From JANYHH01 sp965249745 (GTDB taxonomy: Bacteria; Deinococcota; Deinococci; Deinococcales; JAAFIG01): a stretch of 64,000 bases of DNA. Each line of letters opens with the position of its first letter. Position 1 is the stretch's first letter. This document shows positions 9,769-18,472 of the stretch, piece by piece. The translations under genes were made by a program, and so were the position numbers. The notes under the pieces are model-generated. The model was not told where the DNA came from. It did no database searches and was given only the letters and a program-made list of their open reading frames with translations. Location: assembly GCA_965249745.1 (NCBI GenBank), contig OZ252252.1, positions 868,001 through 932,000 on the forward strand. The letters are read 5' to 3'.

Positions 9769-9821
9769 AGTCCTGAAATCAGGTCAAACAGGTGTTCGAG
9801 CAGGGGCGAAGGAGACAAAGC

Positions 9822-10208
9822 ATGAGTGATACCAAAACCTACCCATACGTCACACATCTCGATATTAAGTTTCCTCAACTCAGCTTAGTTGATGTTCCAT
9901 CGCTTGTTAATGCTTGCACAGATCGTTGGTACAACCAGACACTTTGTAAGGTAAACGACTCTGTGATTCGACTTGGTGTTATGCAAGGTGAGTATCACTG
10001 GCATAAGCACGACAACGATGACGAGTTTTTTTTCGTTCTCGAGGGACACTTTATTATTGACCTTGAAAATCGTTCAATTGACCTTCAACCACAACAAGGC
10101 TTTGTCGTACCTAAAGGTGTTATGCATTGCACCCGCGCACCTGATCGTGCGGTGATTCTAATGGTTGAAACGGCAGCGATTATTCCTACTGGAGACTCGG
10201 ATGCATAG
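9822..10208 (+). CDS. Small cupin-fold protein inserted in the V-ATPase operon
   Basis: This 128-residue single-domain cupin has a complete metal site: His61, His63 and Glu68 in the first motif (HWHKH...E) and His102 in the second (VVPKGVMHC). Many such proteins are sugar isomerases, dioxygenases or binding proteins, and nothing here fixes a substrate. Base composition is clearly AT-richer than the neighbours, with runs of T and codons such as TTT, ATT and GAT that the ATPase genes avoid. This suggests recent acquisition. The ATG at 9822 follows GAAGGAGA. It lies between subunits F and A, normally adjacent in Thermus and Deinococcus, so it splits the operon without breaking any subunit. Confidence 0.85.
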   Translation: MSDTKTYPYVTHLDIKFPQLSLVDVPSLVNACTDRWYNQTLCKVNDSVIRLGVMQGEYHWHKHDNDDEFFFVLEGHFIIDLENRSIDLQPQQGFVVPKGVMHCTRAPDRAVILMVETAAIIPTGDSDA

Positions 10209-10256
10209 CATCAAAGCCTATAGCTCAACACTCACAGCTAGTTTTAGGAGGTAACT

Positions 10257-11993
10257 ATGGCAGGCAAAATCAAGAAAATTGCCGGTCCAGCGGTGATCGT
10301 GCAGAATCTCGAGGGCGCGAAGATGAACGACATCGTTCGCGTCGGTAAGGAACAGCTTGTCGGCGAGATCATTCGTCTGGACGGCGACGAGTGCTTCGTG
10401 CAGGTCTACGAGGACACGAACGGGTTGATGGTCGGCGAGGAAGTCATTTCCACCAACCTGCCGCTCGCCGTGGAACTCGGGCCGGGCATGTTGAACGGCG
10501 TCTTCGATGGGATTCAACGCCCATTGGACAAGATCCGCGAGGCGAGCGGCGATTTCATCGCTCGAGGCGTCAACGTCAAATCCCTGTCGCGCGAGCAGAA
10601 GTGGGCCTTCACACCCGGCGTCAACGTCGGCGACACCGTAGAGGGCGGCTCGTCTCTGGGCACGGTTCCAGAGTTCTCATTCACTCACAAGATTCTCGTA
10701 CCACCGAATGTCTCCGGCAAGATCAAAAGCATCAAACCCGCCGGTGAGTACACGATTGAAGAGGTCGTGGCCACCCTCGAGGACGGCACGGAATTGAAGA
10801 TGTACCACAACTGGGCGGTTCGTAAAGCGCGCCCGGTGACCCGGAAATTAGACCCGAACCTGCCGTTCCTGACGGGGATGCGAATCCTTGACGTGCTTTG
10901 CCCGCTGACCGCCGGTGGCACGGCCGCGATTCCCGGTCCGTTCGGCAGCGGCAAAACCGTGACCCAGCAGAGCATCGCCAAATTCGGCAACGCCGACGTG
11001 GTGGTCTACGTCGGTTGCGGTGAGCGCGGCAACGAGATGACGGACGTGCTGGTGGAGTTTCCGGAACTGGAAGACCCCAAGACTGGGAAGCCTCTGATGC
11101 AGCGCACGATTCTGCTGGCGAACACCTCCAATATGCCGGTGGCTGCCAGGGAAGCCTCTCTGTACTGCGGTGTCACCCTGGCGGAATACTTCCGCGATCA
11201 GGGCTACGCCGTCTCCATGATGGCGGACAGCACCAGCCGCTGGGCGGAAGCCCTGCGCGAGATCGCCTCGCGCTTGCAGGAAATGCCCGCCGAGGAGGGC
11301 TACCCGCCGTACCTGGCCTCGCGCCTCTCCGCGTTCTACGAGCGCGCCGGTCGCGTCACGACCCTCGCCGGGGATGCCGGATCGGTCTCTGTCATCGGCG
11401 CGGTTTCGCCCGCCGGAGGCGACCTGTCGGAACCCGTCACGCAGTCCACGCTTCGCATTACCGGCGCGTTCTGGGCGCTGGACGCCAGTTTGGCCCGCGC
11501 CCGCCACTTCCCGGCGATTAACTGGGCGGCCAGCTACAGCCTGTTCATCAATATCTTGGAGCCCTGGTATCGCGCTAATATTGCCACGGATTACCCGGAG
11601 AAGCGCACGCAGCTCATCAACCTGTTGCAACGCGAGGCGGCCCTTCAGGAGGTCGTGCAACTCGTTGGACCGGACGCCCTGGCCGATGCCGAACGGCTCT
11701 CCTTGGAGGTCGGCCGGATCATCCGCGAGGACTTCTTGCAGCAGAACGGCTACGACAAGGTGGACGCCTCGTGCTCCATGCCCAAAGCCTACGGCATGAT
11801 TAACATGATGCTGGAACTTTACAAAGCTGGTGAAGCCATGCTGAACAAGGGTGGCGCAATCTCCGACTTCTTGGACGACACCGCCACGATTGAAAAGGTC
11901 GGTCGCGCCCGCTTCGTGCCCGAAGACGAATTCCCCGCCTACCAAGCCGAGTATATGAAGATGCTCGAGACCGCGTTCCGGGCGAAGGTCTAA
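10257..11993 (+). CDS. atpA: V-type ATPase catalytic subunit A
   Basis: This 578-residue subunit is the catalytic nucleotide-binding subunit of the V1 head. The Walker A motif GPFGSGKT spans 227-234 (Lys233), and the V-type non-homologous insert precedes it at about 115-185. Signatures such as GERGNEMTDVL, MADSTSRWAEALREIA and EGYPPYL are intact. The ATG at 10257 has a near-perfect AGGAGGT site, as if it can be translated independently of the upstream cupin. Length matches Thermus A (578). Confidence 0.97.
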   Translation: MAGKIKKIAGPAVIVQNLEGAKMNDIVRVGKEQLVGEIIRLDGDECFVQVYEDTNGLMVGEEVISTNLPLAVELGPGMLNGVFDGIQRPLDKIREASGDFIARGVNVKSLSREQKWAFTPGVNVGDTVEGGSSLGTVPEFSFTHKILVPPNVSGKIKSIKPAGEYTIEEVVATLEDGTELKMYHNWAVRKARPVTRKLDPNLPFLTGMRILDVLCPLTAGGTAAIPGPFGSGKTVTQQSIAKFGNADVVVYVGCGERGNEMTDVLVEFPELEDPKTGKPLMQRTILLANTSNMPVAAREASLYCGVTLAEYFRDQGYAVSMMADSTSRWAEALREIASRLQEMPAEEGYPPYLASRLSAFYERAGRVTTLAGDAGSVSVIGAVSPAGGDLSEPVTQSTLRITGAFWALDASLARARHFPAINWAASYSLFINILEPWYRANIATDYPEKRTQLINLLQREAALQEVVQLVGPDALADAERLSLEVGRIIREDFLQQNGYDKVDASCSMPKAYGMINMMLELYKAGEAMLNKGGAISDFLDDTATIEKVGRARFVPEDEFPAYQAEYMKMLETAFRAKV

Positions 11994-11997
11994 ACCT

Positions 11998-12453
11998 GTG
12001 CGATTTCTCGTCACCGTCCTGATCTTGGTCGCCTCGAGCGCACTGGCGCAAAGCGTGGTTCGCTTCGCGCTGACCGCCCAGGATGTCCAGTCGGCGGTGG
12101 CGACAGTGGGCCCGGCAGGGCAACCGGGCGTCTACGTACAGCTCAACAAGACGGCCGCCGCGAAGTTCGAGCGACTGACGTGTGCCAACGTGGGAAAGCA
12201 ACTCGAGGTATTGGTCGAGGGTCGCGTGGTACTCAAAGCCAAGGTACAAAGCTGCATCTCGAATGGTGCGATTCAAATCACAGGCAATTTCACCGTTGAA
12301 GAGACAGAAGCCATCGCTCGCAGTCTCAAACAGGTCGCGGCGCAACCCGTCGCAGCCTCATCGGACTCGAGTCCCACGCCATCAAGTCAGAACATAATTG
12401 AGACAATGCTGGGTTGGGTACTCGAGTTGCTGCAAAAGCTGTTCAGGAGGTGA
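11998..12453 (+). CDS. Exported SecD P1-head-like protein between atpA and atpB
   Basis: The 151-residue product begins with a signal peptide (MRFLVTVLILVASSALAQ). Residues 20-115 resemble the periplasmic head subdomain of SecD/SecDF: VQLNKTAAAKFERLT, then NVGKQLEVLVEGRVV, a Cys-containing strand, and ITGNFTVEETEAIARSLK. These parallel the NVGK, INxGxxxIxG and FTxEEAxxLA pattern of SecD. A Ser/Pro linker and a short amphipathic C-terminal helix (MLGWVLELLQKLF) follow. None of SecD's membrane helices is present. It starts 4 bases after atpA and ends 4 bases before atpB, so it is co-translated with ATPase subunits. The SecD resemblance is by eye and its role is unknown. Confidence 0.75.
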   Translation: MRFLVTVLILVASSALAQSVVRFALTAQDVQSAVATVGPAGQPGVYVQLNKTAAAKFERLTCANVGKQLEVLVEGRVVLKAKVQSCISNGAIQITGNFTVEETEAIARSLKQVAAQPVAASSDSSPTPSSQNIIETMLGWVLELLQKLFRR

Positions 12454-12457
12454 GTGA

Positions 12458-13861
<1,404 letters not shown>

Positions 13862-14007
13862 GGCAGTACTAACCGCTCGTTTCTAGCTCGAGGGATTCAC
13901 CGCACTGTCCAAGCAACACGATCAAAGATCATCAAGGTTTCTCTCGAGAGTTAAACAACGAATACCAGGCGGTTCACGAGCTAGCAGCCGGTCTCTAGGA
14001 GCCACTC

Positions 14008-14682
14008 ATGGCAGAACAAATCAGTCCCACCCGCTCCAACCTGCTCGCGCGGCGCGGCTCGAGGCGTTTGGCGGTCCAGGGCGCGGATCTTCTGAAGCGC
14101 AAGCGCGACGCGCTGATCGGGGAGTTCTTCGCGCTCGTCAAGGAATCCCTGGCAGCGCGGGAAATGCTTCAACAATCCAGTAAAGACGCGTACTTTTCGC
14201 TGTTTCTGGCGAAAGCCTGGGACGGTCCCGAGGCGGTCGAATCCTTGGCGCTGGCTCGTCCGGTCGGCTTGGAGTTGGAACTGGAAGTCGAGAGCGTTTA
14301 CGGCGTGAAAATCCCGAGGATCACGACGCCGGAGTTCTCCAAGGAATTGCCGTTCTCACCGATTGGAGCGGGGGCGCGCACGCTGGACGCCGCGACGCAA
14401 TTTCAGAATCTCTTGGAGGCGATCATCAAAGTCGCCGCCACAGAGAACAAACTCCGCCGCATCGGTGAGGAAATCAAGAAAACCTCGAGACGCGTGAACG
14501 CCCTGGAACAGATCGTGATTCCGGGCATTCAGGAGCAGATTAAGTTCATCACCGACACGCTGGACCAGCGGGCACTCGAGGAAGTCACGACCTTGAAGCG
14601 GATCAAGGCGAAGATTGACCTTGACGAGGCGACCGCCAAGGGCGTCATTAGTGCTGTCAACGAAATCGGCGCTGGCTTGTAA
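14008..14682 (+). CDS. atpD: V-type ATPase subunit D (central shaft)
   Basis: This 224-residue shaft subunit has the typical SPTRSNLLARRGSRRLAVQG start, a long N-terminal helix, and a second long helix near the C-terminus (VNALEQIVIPGIQEQIKFI). These pair as a coiled coil inside the A3B3 head. A 146-bp gap separates it from atpB. The ATG follows AGGAGCCACTC. It is the last gene of the operon and is followed by a terminator. Confidence 0.95.
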   Translation: MAEQISPTRSNLLARRGSRRLAVQGADLLKRKRDALIGEFFALVKESLAAREMLQQSSKDAYFSLFLAKAWDGPEAVESLALARPVGLELELEVESVYGVKIPRITTPEFSKELPFSPIGAGARTLDAATQFQNLLEAIIKVAATENKLRRIGEEIKKTSRRVNALEQIVIPGIQEQIKFITDTLDQRALEEVTTLKRIKAKIDLDEATAKGVISAVNEIGAGL

Positions 14683-14730
14683 CAGACTCGAGGGTTGCTG
14701 CATCTTCAATATCTCTAACTCCATGCTCCT

Positions 14731-14758
14731 AACCCCCATGCCTCGAGCTGGGGGTTTT
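14731..14758 (+). terminator. Terminator after the V-ATPase operon
   Basis: AACCCCC and GGGGGTT form a 7-bp stem with a 12-base loop that contains CTCGAG, followed by TTTT. Confidence 0.6.
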
Positions 14759-14887
14759 CGAGTTCAAAATGTCTATTCCTGAATTTGGCGTAGCCAAGTT
14801 TCGAGAGAAAAAGTGCGTCTCCTACGAGAACACGCTTCAAGCAGATTGTGAATCATCAGTACAGCCAAGGCTTTGGATTAAACTTTC

Positions 14888-15115
14888 ATGGATGATTCCA
14901 AGCCAGATATTGAAACGTTCGATGTCTCAGAACGTCTCGAGTTACTCGATCAGATCTAGCAGAGTCTGGAAGTGCAGGATGCCATACCAGAATTGACGCA
15001 AGCGCAGAAAACAGAAATTGACAAACGGTTCGAGTCCTACGATGCTGGCTTGGCGCGGGGGCGTCCCTGGAAGAAGGTTAAAGCGCGTCTGATAAGACAA
15101 CCTGCTCGAGACTGA
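14888..15115 (+). pseudogene. Broken antitoxin of the TIGR02574 addiction-module family
   Basis: Seventy-six codons read through one in-frame TAG (codon 24, 14957-14959). Before it is FDVSERLELLDQI and after it QSLEVQDAIPELTQAQKTEID, then RPWKKVKARL near the end. This is the layout of the small 'putative addiction module component' antitoxins, where the position of the stop is normally a Trp codon (TGG). A single G-to-A change explains it. No intact RelE/ParE-type toxin follows; downstream is only a degenerate 60-bp stretch before trmD. I infer an inactivated toxin-antitoxin remnant. The 127 bases between the V-ATPase terminator and this start show nothing recognisable. Confidence 0.7.
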
Positions 15116-15177
15116 GTTGCGGAGGAGAAATCCTGATCGGTTCGTGGATGCTATACGTCGTGACTCGAGGGTTAATC

Positions 15178-15954
15178 TCAACGCTTGCGTTTCCTCTTCG
15201 GCGGTAGCGGCAACGGAATCCCCCACATTTCAAGCTGCTCTGTTGCGACGCCCAACTCAATGAGCAACCCGGCGTCGGTGGCGTCTAATCCCGCCAGCGG
15301 CAGCAGATCCGGGCGTCGCTCCAAGGTGCGTCTCAGGGCTTGCTGGCGTCGCCAGGTGCGGATCGCGGCGTGGTTCCCACCGCGCAAGATGTCTGGGACG
15401 CTCACACCGTCGAACTCCAGCGGGCGGGTATACTCCGGGTAATCCAGCAGCCCGCTCGAGAACGAGTCGGCGCGGTGCGAATCCTCGTCGCCTAGAACGC
15501 CGGGAATCAGCCGGGTCGTGGCTTCGATGATGCAGGCGGCGGCCGCCTCGCCGCCCATCATGACGAAATCTCCTAAGCTGACCTCTCGAGTCACGAGGGC
15601 TTCCACCCTGGCATCGAAGCCCTCGTAGCGTCCGCAGAGCAGTGCCACGTGCGACTTCTGGGAGAACTCGAGGGCGGTGGCCTGTGTGAAACGTTCCCCG
15701 GCGGGGGAGAGCATGACGGTCTCGTCGGCGTTCAGGTTTTGGAGCGCCTTGGCGATGATGTCCACCCGCATGACCATGCCCGCGCCGCCACCGTAAGGCG
15801 TGTCGTCCACGGTGCGGTGCTTGTCGGTGGCGACATCCCGGATGTCGCGCAGGTCAAACTCCAGCAGCCCGCGCTCCACGCCTTTGCCAATGATCGCTTC
15901 GGTCGTCCACGGCGTTAGCAGTTGCGGAAAGAGCGTGAAAACCGTGAACTTCAT
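15178..15954 (-). CDS. trmD: tRNA (guanine37-N1)-methyltransferase TrmD
   Basis: This 258-residue SPOUT-class enzyme methylates G37 of tRNAs reading CNN codons, preventing frameshifts. The trefoil-knot residues are visible in ALLCGRYEGFDARV, EVSLGDFVMMGGEAAA and LLDYPEYTRPLEFDGVSVPDILRGGNH. It begins with KFTVFTLFPQL. The start overlaps the end of rimM by 4 bases. The C-terminus is Arg/Lys-rich. Order khpA-rimM-trmD is the usual one, but rpsP and rplS, often in the same operon, are not adjacent here. Confidence 0.96.
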   Translation of the reverse strand: MKFTVFTLFPQLLTPWTTEAIIGKGVERGLLEFDLRDIRDVATDKHRTVDDTPYGGGAGMVMRVDIIAKALQNLNADETVMLSPAGERFTQATALEFSQKSHVALLCGRYEGFDARVEALVTREVSLGDFVMMGGEAAAACIIEATTRLIPGVLGDEDSHRADSFSSGLLDYPEYTRPLEFDGVSVPDILRGGNHAAIRTWRRQQALRRTLERRPDLLPLAGLDATDAGLLIELGVATEQLEMWGIPLPLPPKRKRKR

Positions 15955-16436
15955 TCGTCGAACAGCCCTGGCACGGCCGTCAGTTCCACAGTGTTAGCCA
16001 GAATCTTGACGTACGGCGCTTGCAGCGGCACCAGCACCTCGCGTTCCGCGTGACGGATCACCAGGATGTCCTGCGCCCCAGAGTCCAGCATCCGCACGAC
16101 CTCGCCTAAGCTCTGACCATCCGGGCTGACGACCTCGCGCCCGATCAGGTCGTGATAGTAGTAGACGCCCTCCTCGAGCGGCAGGGCGGATTTCAGGGCG
16201 GAGACCTGCAAGCCCATCAGCGCCAGCGCGTCTTCCCGAGAGTTGACGCCCGCCAGCGTGAAGACTGGGATGACGTTGTGCATCACGACGTTCTTAACCC
16301 CTAGCCAGCCCCTAGATTGAACGAAGATTCGTTCTAAATCCAAAAGCGCCTCGGGGTGTCCGACCGCCCGCAATTTCAGCGCACCGTGCAGGCCGTGCGG
16401 TTGCGTGAACGCGCCGATCTCGATCAGGTCATCCAT
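15951..16436 (-). CDS. rimM: Ribosome maturation factor RimM
   Basis: This 161-residue protein assists 16S rRNA processing and 30S head assembly by binding ribosomal protein S19. The N-terminal RimM barrel starts with LIEIGAFTQPHGLHGALKL, and the C-terminal PRC-barrel follows YYYHDLIGREV. A GGAGTGAG site precedes the ATG. Coupled to trmD by a 4-base overlap. Confidence 0.93.
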   Translation of the reverse strand: MDDLIEIGAFTQPHGLHGALKLRAVGHPEALLDLERIFVQSRGWLGVKNVVMHNVIPVFTLAGVNSREDALALMGLQVSALKSALPLEEGVYYYHDLIGREVVSPDGQSLGEVVRMLDSGAQDILVIRHAEREVLVPLQAPYVKILANTVELTAVPGLFDE

Positions 16437-16460
16437 AGCAGGGACTCACTCCAGGACAGT

Positions 16461-16742
16461 TCAGGGCTGGCTCGCATCCTCGGCGTTGCCCGCACCAGCT
16501 TCGTTCGCGGCATCCCGGCTCGAGGCTCCGAAAACATCCACCTGCACCCGCTCGCGGGGTCCGGCGGCGGCCCTAGCAATCGTGCGAATTGCCTGAATCA
16601 CCCGGCCCTGACGCCCGATGACGCGCCCCTCCTCGCCGTTTGCGACGCGAATCACGTACATGTCCACGGTCTCTTCGACGCTCACCGCGTCGGCGTTATC
16701 CACGACTTTGCGCGCCAGGTACTCGATTAAATCTTTGGTCAT
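16461..16742 (-). CDS. khpA: KhpA-type KH-domain RNA-binding protein
   Basis: This 93-residue protein is one KH domain with the GxxG loop in VIGRQGRVIQAIRTI, beginning MTKDLIEYLARKVVDN. The family binds RNA with KhpB/Jag and usually sits upstream of rimM. A short acidic/Ala tail follows the domain. The ATG at 16742 fits the family start; an upstream in-frame start at 16823 is rejected. TAGACT (16755-16750) ends 7 bases before the ATG with no Shine-Dalgarno, consistent with a leaderless mRNA. Confidence 0.9.
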   Translation of the reverse strand: MTKDLIEYLARKVVDNADAVSVEETVDMYVIRVANGEEGRVIGRQGRVIQAIRTIARAAAGPRERVQVDVFGASSRDAANEAGAGNAEDASQP

Positions 16743-16749
16743 GGGGCAG

Positions 16750-16755
16750 AGTCTA
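16750..16755 (-). promoter_or_regulatory. -10 element of khpA, leaderless arrangement
   Basis: TAGACT lies 7 bases before the khpA ATG. I see no good -35. Confidence 0.4.
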
Positions 16756-16872
16756 CAAAATATTGGCTCCAGATGCGCTGCTCCTGATGTGCTGCTCGAG
16801 TTGCGCCGCTCCAGACGGGCCAACCGAGCCTCGATGTGACTTCTACGCTTCTCACGGATCAGATCGGCTCCA

Positions 16873-16878
16873 TATACT
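16873..16878 (+). promoter_or_regulatory. -10 element of def, leaderless arrangement
   Basis: TATACT is followed by 6 bases and then the GTG at 16885, the spacing expected if transcription begins on the start codon. The -35 is poor. Confidence 0.5.
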
Positions 16879-16884
16879 GTGCGA

Positions 16885-17463
16885 GTGATTCTTCCGATTC
16901 GCCTCTACGGTGATCCCGTGCTTCGTACGAAGGCTCGAGCCATCACCGATTTCAGTGATGTGCCCGCGCTGGCGGCTGACCTATTGGAAACGATGTACGC
17001 CGCCAGAGGCGTGGGCTTGGCGGGACCGCAGGTCGGGTTATCGAAGCGCATTTTCGTCTGGGCAGAATTTGATGACGAACAGGAGGAGGGCGAGGAACCC
17101 GTCTCCAAGGTCGTCGCGGAACACGTGGTTGTCAACCCGTTCCTCGAGACCCTGGATGGAGCAGTCGTGGACGGGCTGGAAGGCTGCCTCAGCATTCCCG
17201 GCATTTACGAGGAGGGCGTGCCGCGAAAACGGGCCGTGCGGCTGCGGTTTCAGAACGAGCGCGGCGAGGAAAAAACTGTGGAGCTGGAAGACTTCAATGC
17301 CAGAGTCGTGCAACACGAATTCGATCACCTGGAAGCGAAACTCTTCCTGGATTACCTGCCGGCCGAAACCGTGCAGCAGCATCGCCCCGAACTGGTCAAG
17401 ATGCAGCTCGAGGCGAAGACATTCTTGAAGGACCTGAAAGCCGCCAAGAAAGCCAAACCATGA
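16885..17463 (+). CDS. def: Peptide deformylase
   Basis: This metalloenzyme removes the N-formyl group from new proteins. All three family motifs are present: GVGLAGPQVG, EGCLSIPG (metal Cys) and QHEFDH (two metal His and the catalytic Glu). An acidic insert (DDEQEEGEEP) lies between motifs one and two. I chose GTG at 16885, which gives MILPIRLYGDPVL as in homologues and fits the leaderless -10; GTG at 16879 would add two residues. The stop overlaps fmt (ATGA), the common def-fmt pair. Confidence 0.95.
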   Translation: MILPIRLYGDPVLRTKARAITDFSDVPALAADLLETMYAARGVGLAGPQVGLSKRIFVWAEFDDEQEEGEEPVSKVVAEHVVVNPFLETLDGAVVDGLEGCLSIPGIYEEGVPRKRAVRLRFQNERGEEKTVELEDFNARVVQHEFDHLEAKLFLDYLPAETVQQHRPELVKMQLEAKTFLKDLKAAKKAKP

Positions 17464-18374
17464 GGGTCGCCTTTTTCGGTTCGCCCGCCTTCGCGCTCCC
17501 GGTGCTGGATGCCATTCTGGAACGCTTCGAGGTCGTGCTGGTCGCTGCTCAGCCCAGCAAACCCGCCGGGCGCGGCTTGAAACTCACCCCGCCCCCGATT
17601 GCCGCCAGAGCCGTGGCGCTCGGCTTGCCGCTGGCGCAACCCAAGAAGCTACGCGATAACTTGGAGTTTCAATCCTTGCTGCGCGATACGGGCGCGGAGG
17701 TGGCCGTGACCTGCGCTTACGGCAAGATCCTCCCGGCGGGTTTGCTAGAGATTCCACGTCACGGCTTTCTCAACGTGCATACAAGTTTACTGCCCAAGTA
17801 TCGCGGCGCGGCTCCGATCCAGTGGGCGCTGATCGAGGGCGAGACCCGCACCGGGGTCACGATCATGCAGACCGATGTCGGCTTGGACACCGGACCCGTC
17901 CTGCTTCAGGATGCGCTCGAGATCGCCCCGCTCGAAACCGCCCTGGAACTGGCACCGCGCCTGTCGGAAATGGGGGCGCGACTGATCGTCGAAGCCCTGG
18001 CAGGCATTCAAACCCTGCCTCGAGTCCCGCAGATTGATTCACTGGCGACCATCGCCAGACTGCTCGAGAAAGAGGACGGGCGCGTGGACTGGTCGCGGGA
18101 AACCGCGGCAGTTTACAACCGCTATCGCGGCGTCGCGGGCTGGCCCGGCTCGTACTGCCTGCACAACAGTAAGCTGTTAAAAATTCACACGATGCGACCC
18201 TCGCGCTGGGGTGGTGCGTCCGGCGAAATTGTCGGCTTCGAGGCGGGCGTGATCGTCGGCACGGCTGATACATCGGTCGAACTCTTGGAGGTGCAACCCG
18301 AGGGCAAGCCGCGCATGAACGCGCTGGACTGGGTGCGCGGGTACGGGATCAAGGCGGGTGCACGGCTCGAGTAA
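17460..18374 (+). CDS. fmt: Methionyl-tRNA formyltransferase
   Basis: This 304-residue enzyme formylates initiator Met-tRNA using 10-formyl-THF, complementing def. The N-terminal domain begins RVAFFGSPAFALPVLDAI. The catalytic-loop region VHTSLLPKYRGAAPIQWALIEGE is intact, and the C-terminal domain (about 200-304) binds tRNA. The start overlaps def by 4 bases. The initiator tRNA these enzymes act on is also in the window (23538-23614). Confidence 0.96.
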   Translation: MRVAFFGSPAFALPVLDAILERFEVVLVAAQPSKPAGRGLKLTPPPIAARAVALGLPLAQPKKLRDNLEFQSLLRDTGAEVAVTCAYGKILPAGLLEIPRHGFLNVHTSLLPKYRGAAPIQWALIEGETRTGVTIMQTDVGLDTGPVLLQDALEIAPLETALELAPRLSEMGARLIVEALAGIQTLPRVPQIDSLATIARLLEKEDGRVDWSRETAAVYNRYRGVAGWPGSYCLHNSKLLKIHTMRPSRWGGASGEIVGFEAGVIVGTADTSVELLEVQPEGKPRMNALDWVRGYGIKAGARLE

Positions 18375-18431
18375 AACCGCAGCTCAGAGCGGGTTAAACA
18401 GCCTACCGCCCGCGAGCGGCCTCGAGCCAGA

Positions 18432-18462
18432 TTGACCTTGGGGCTGCGAATCACGGTGTTAT
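18432..18462 (+). promoter_or_regulatory. Possible promoter of the trypsin-like lipoprotein
   Basis: TTGACC and TGTTAT are 19 bases apart, and the -10 ends 10 bases before the GTG at 18473. The long spacer makes this tentative. Confidence 0.35.
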
Positions 18463-18472
18463 CGTGCCGGGT

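Noticed and set aside
10848..12014. Long open frame on the minus strand opposite atpA
   Set aside because: It is the antisense of a highly conserved gene, has no ribosome binding site, and its translation shows no family pattern. High-GC codon bias creates such frames.
14769..14996. 75-codon plus-strand ORF after the V-ATPase operon
   Set aside because: It starts in the terminator tail, lacks a ribosome binding site, has no family pattern, and overlaps the antitoxin remnant in another frame.
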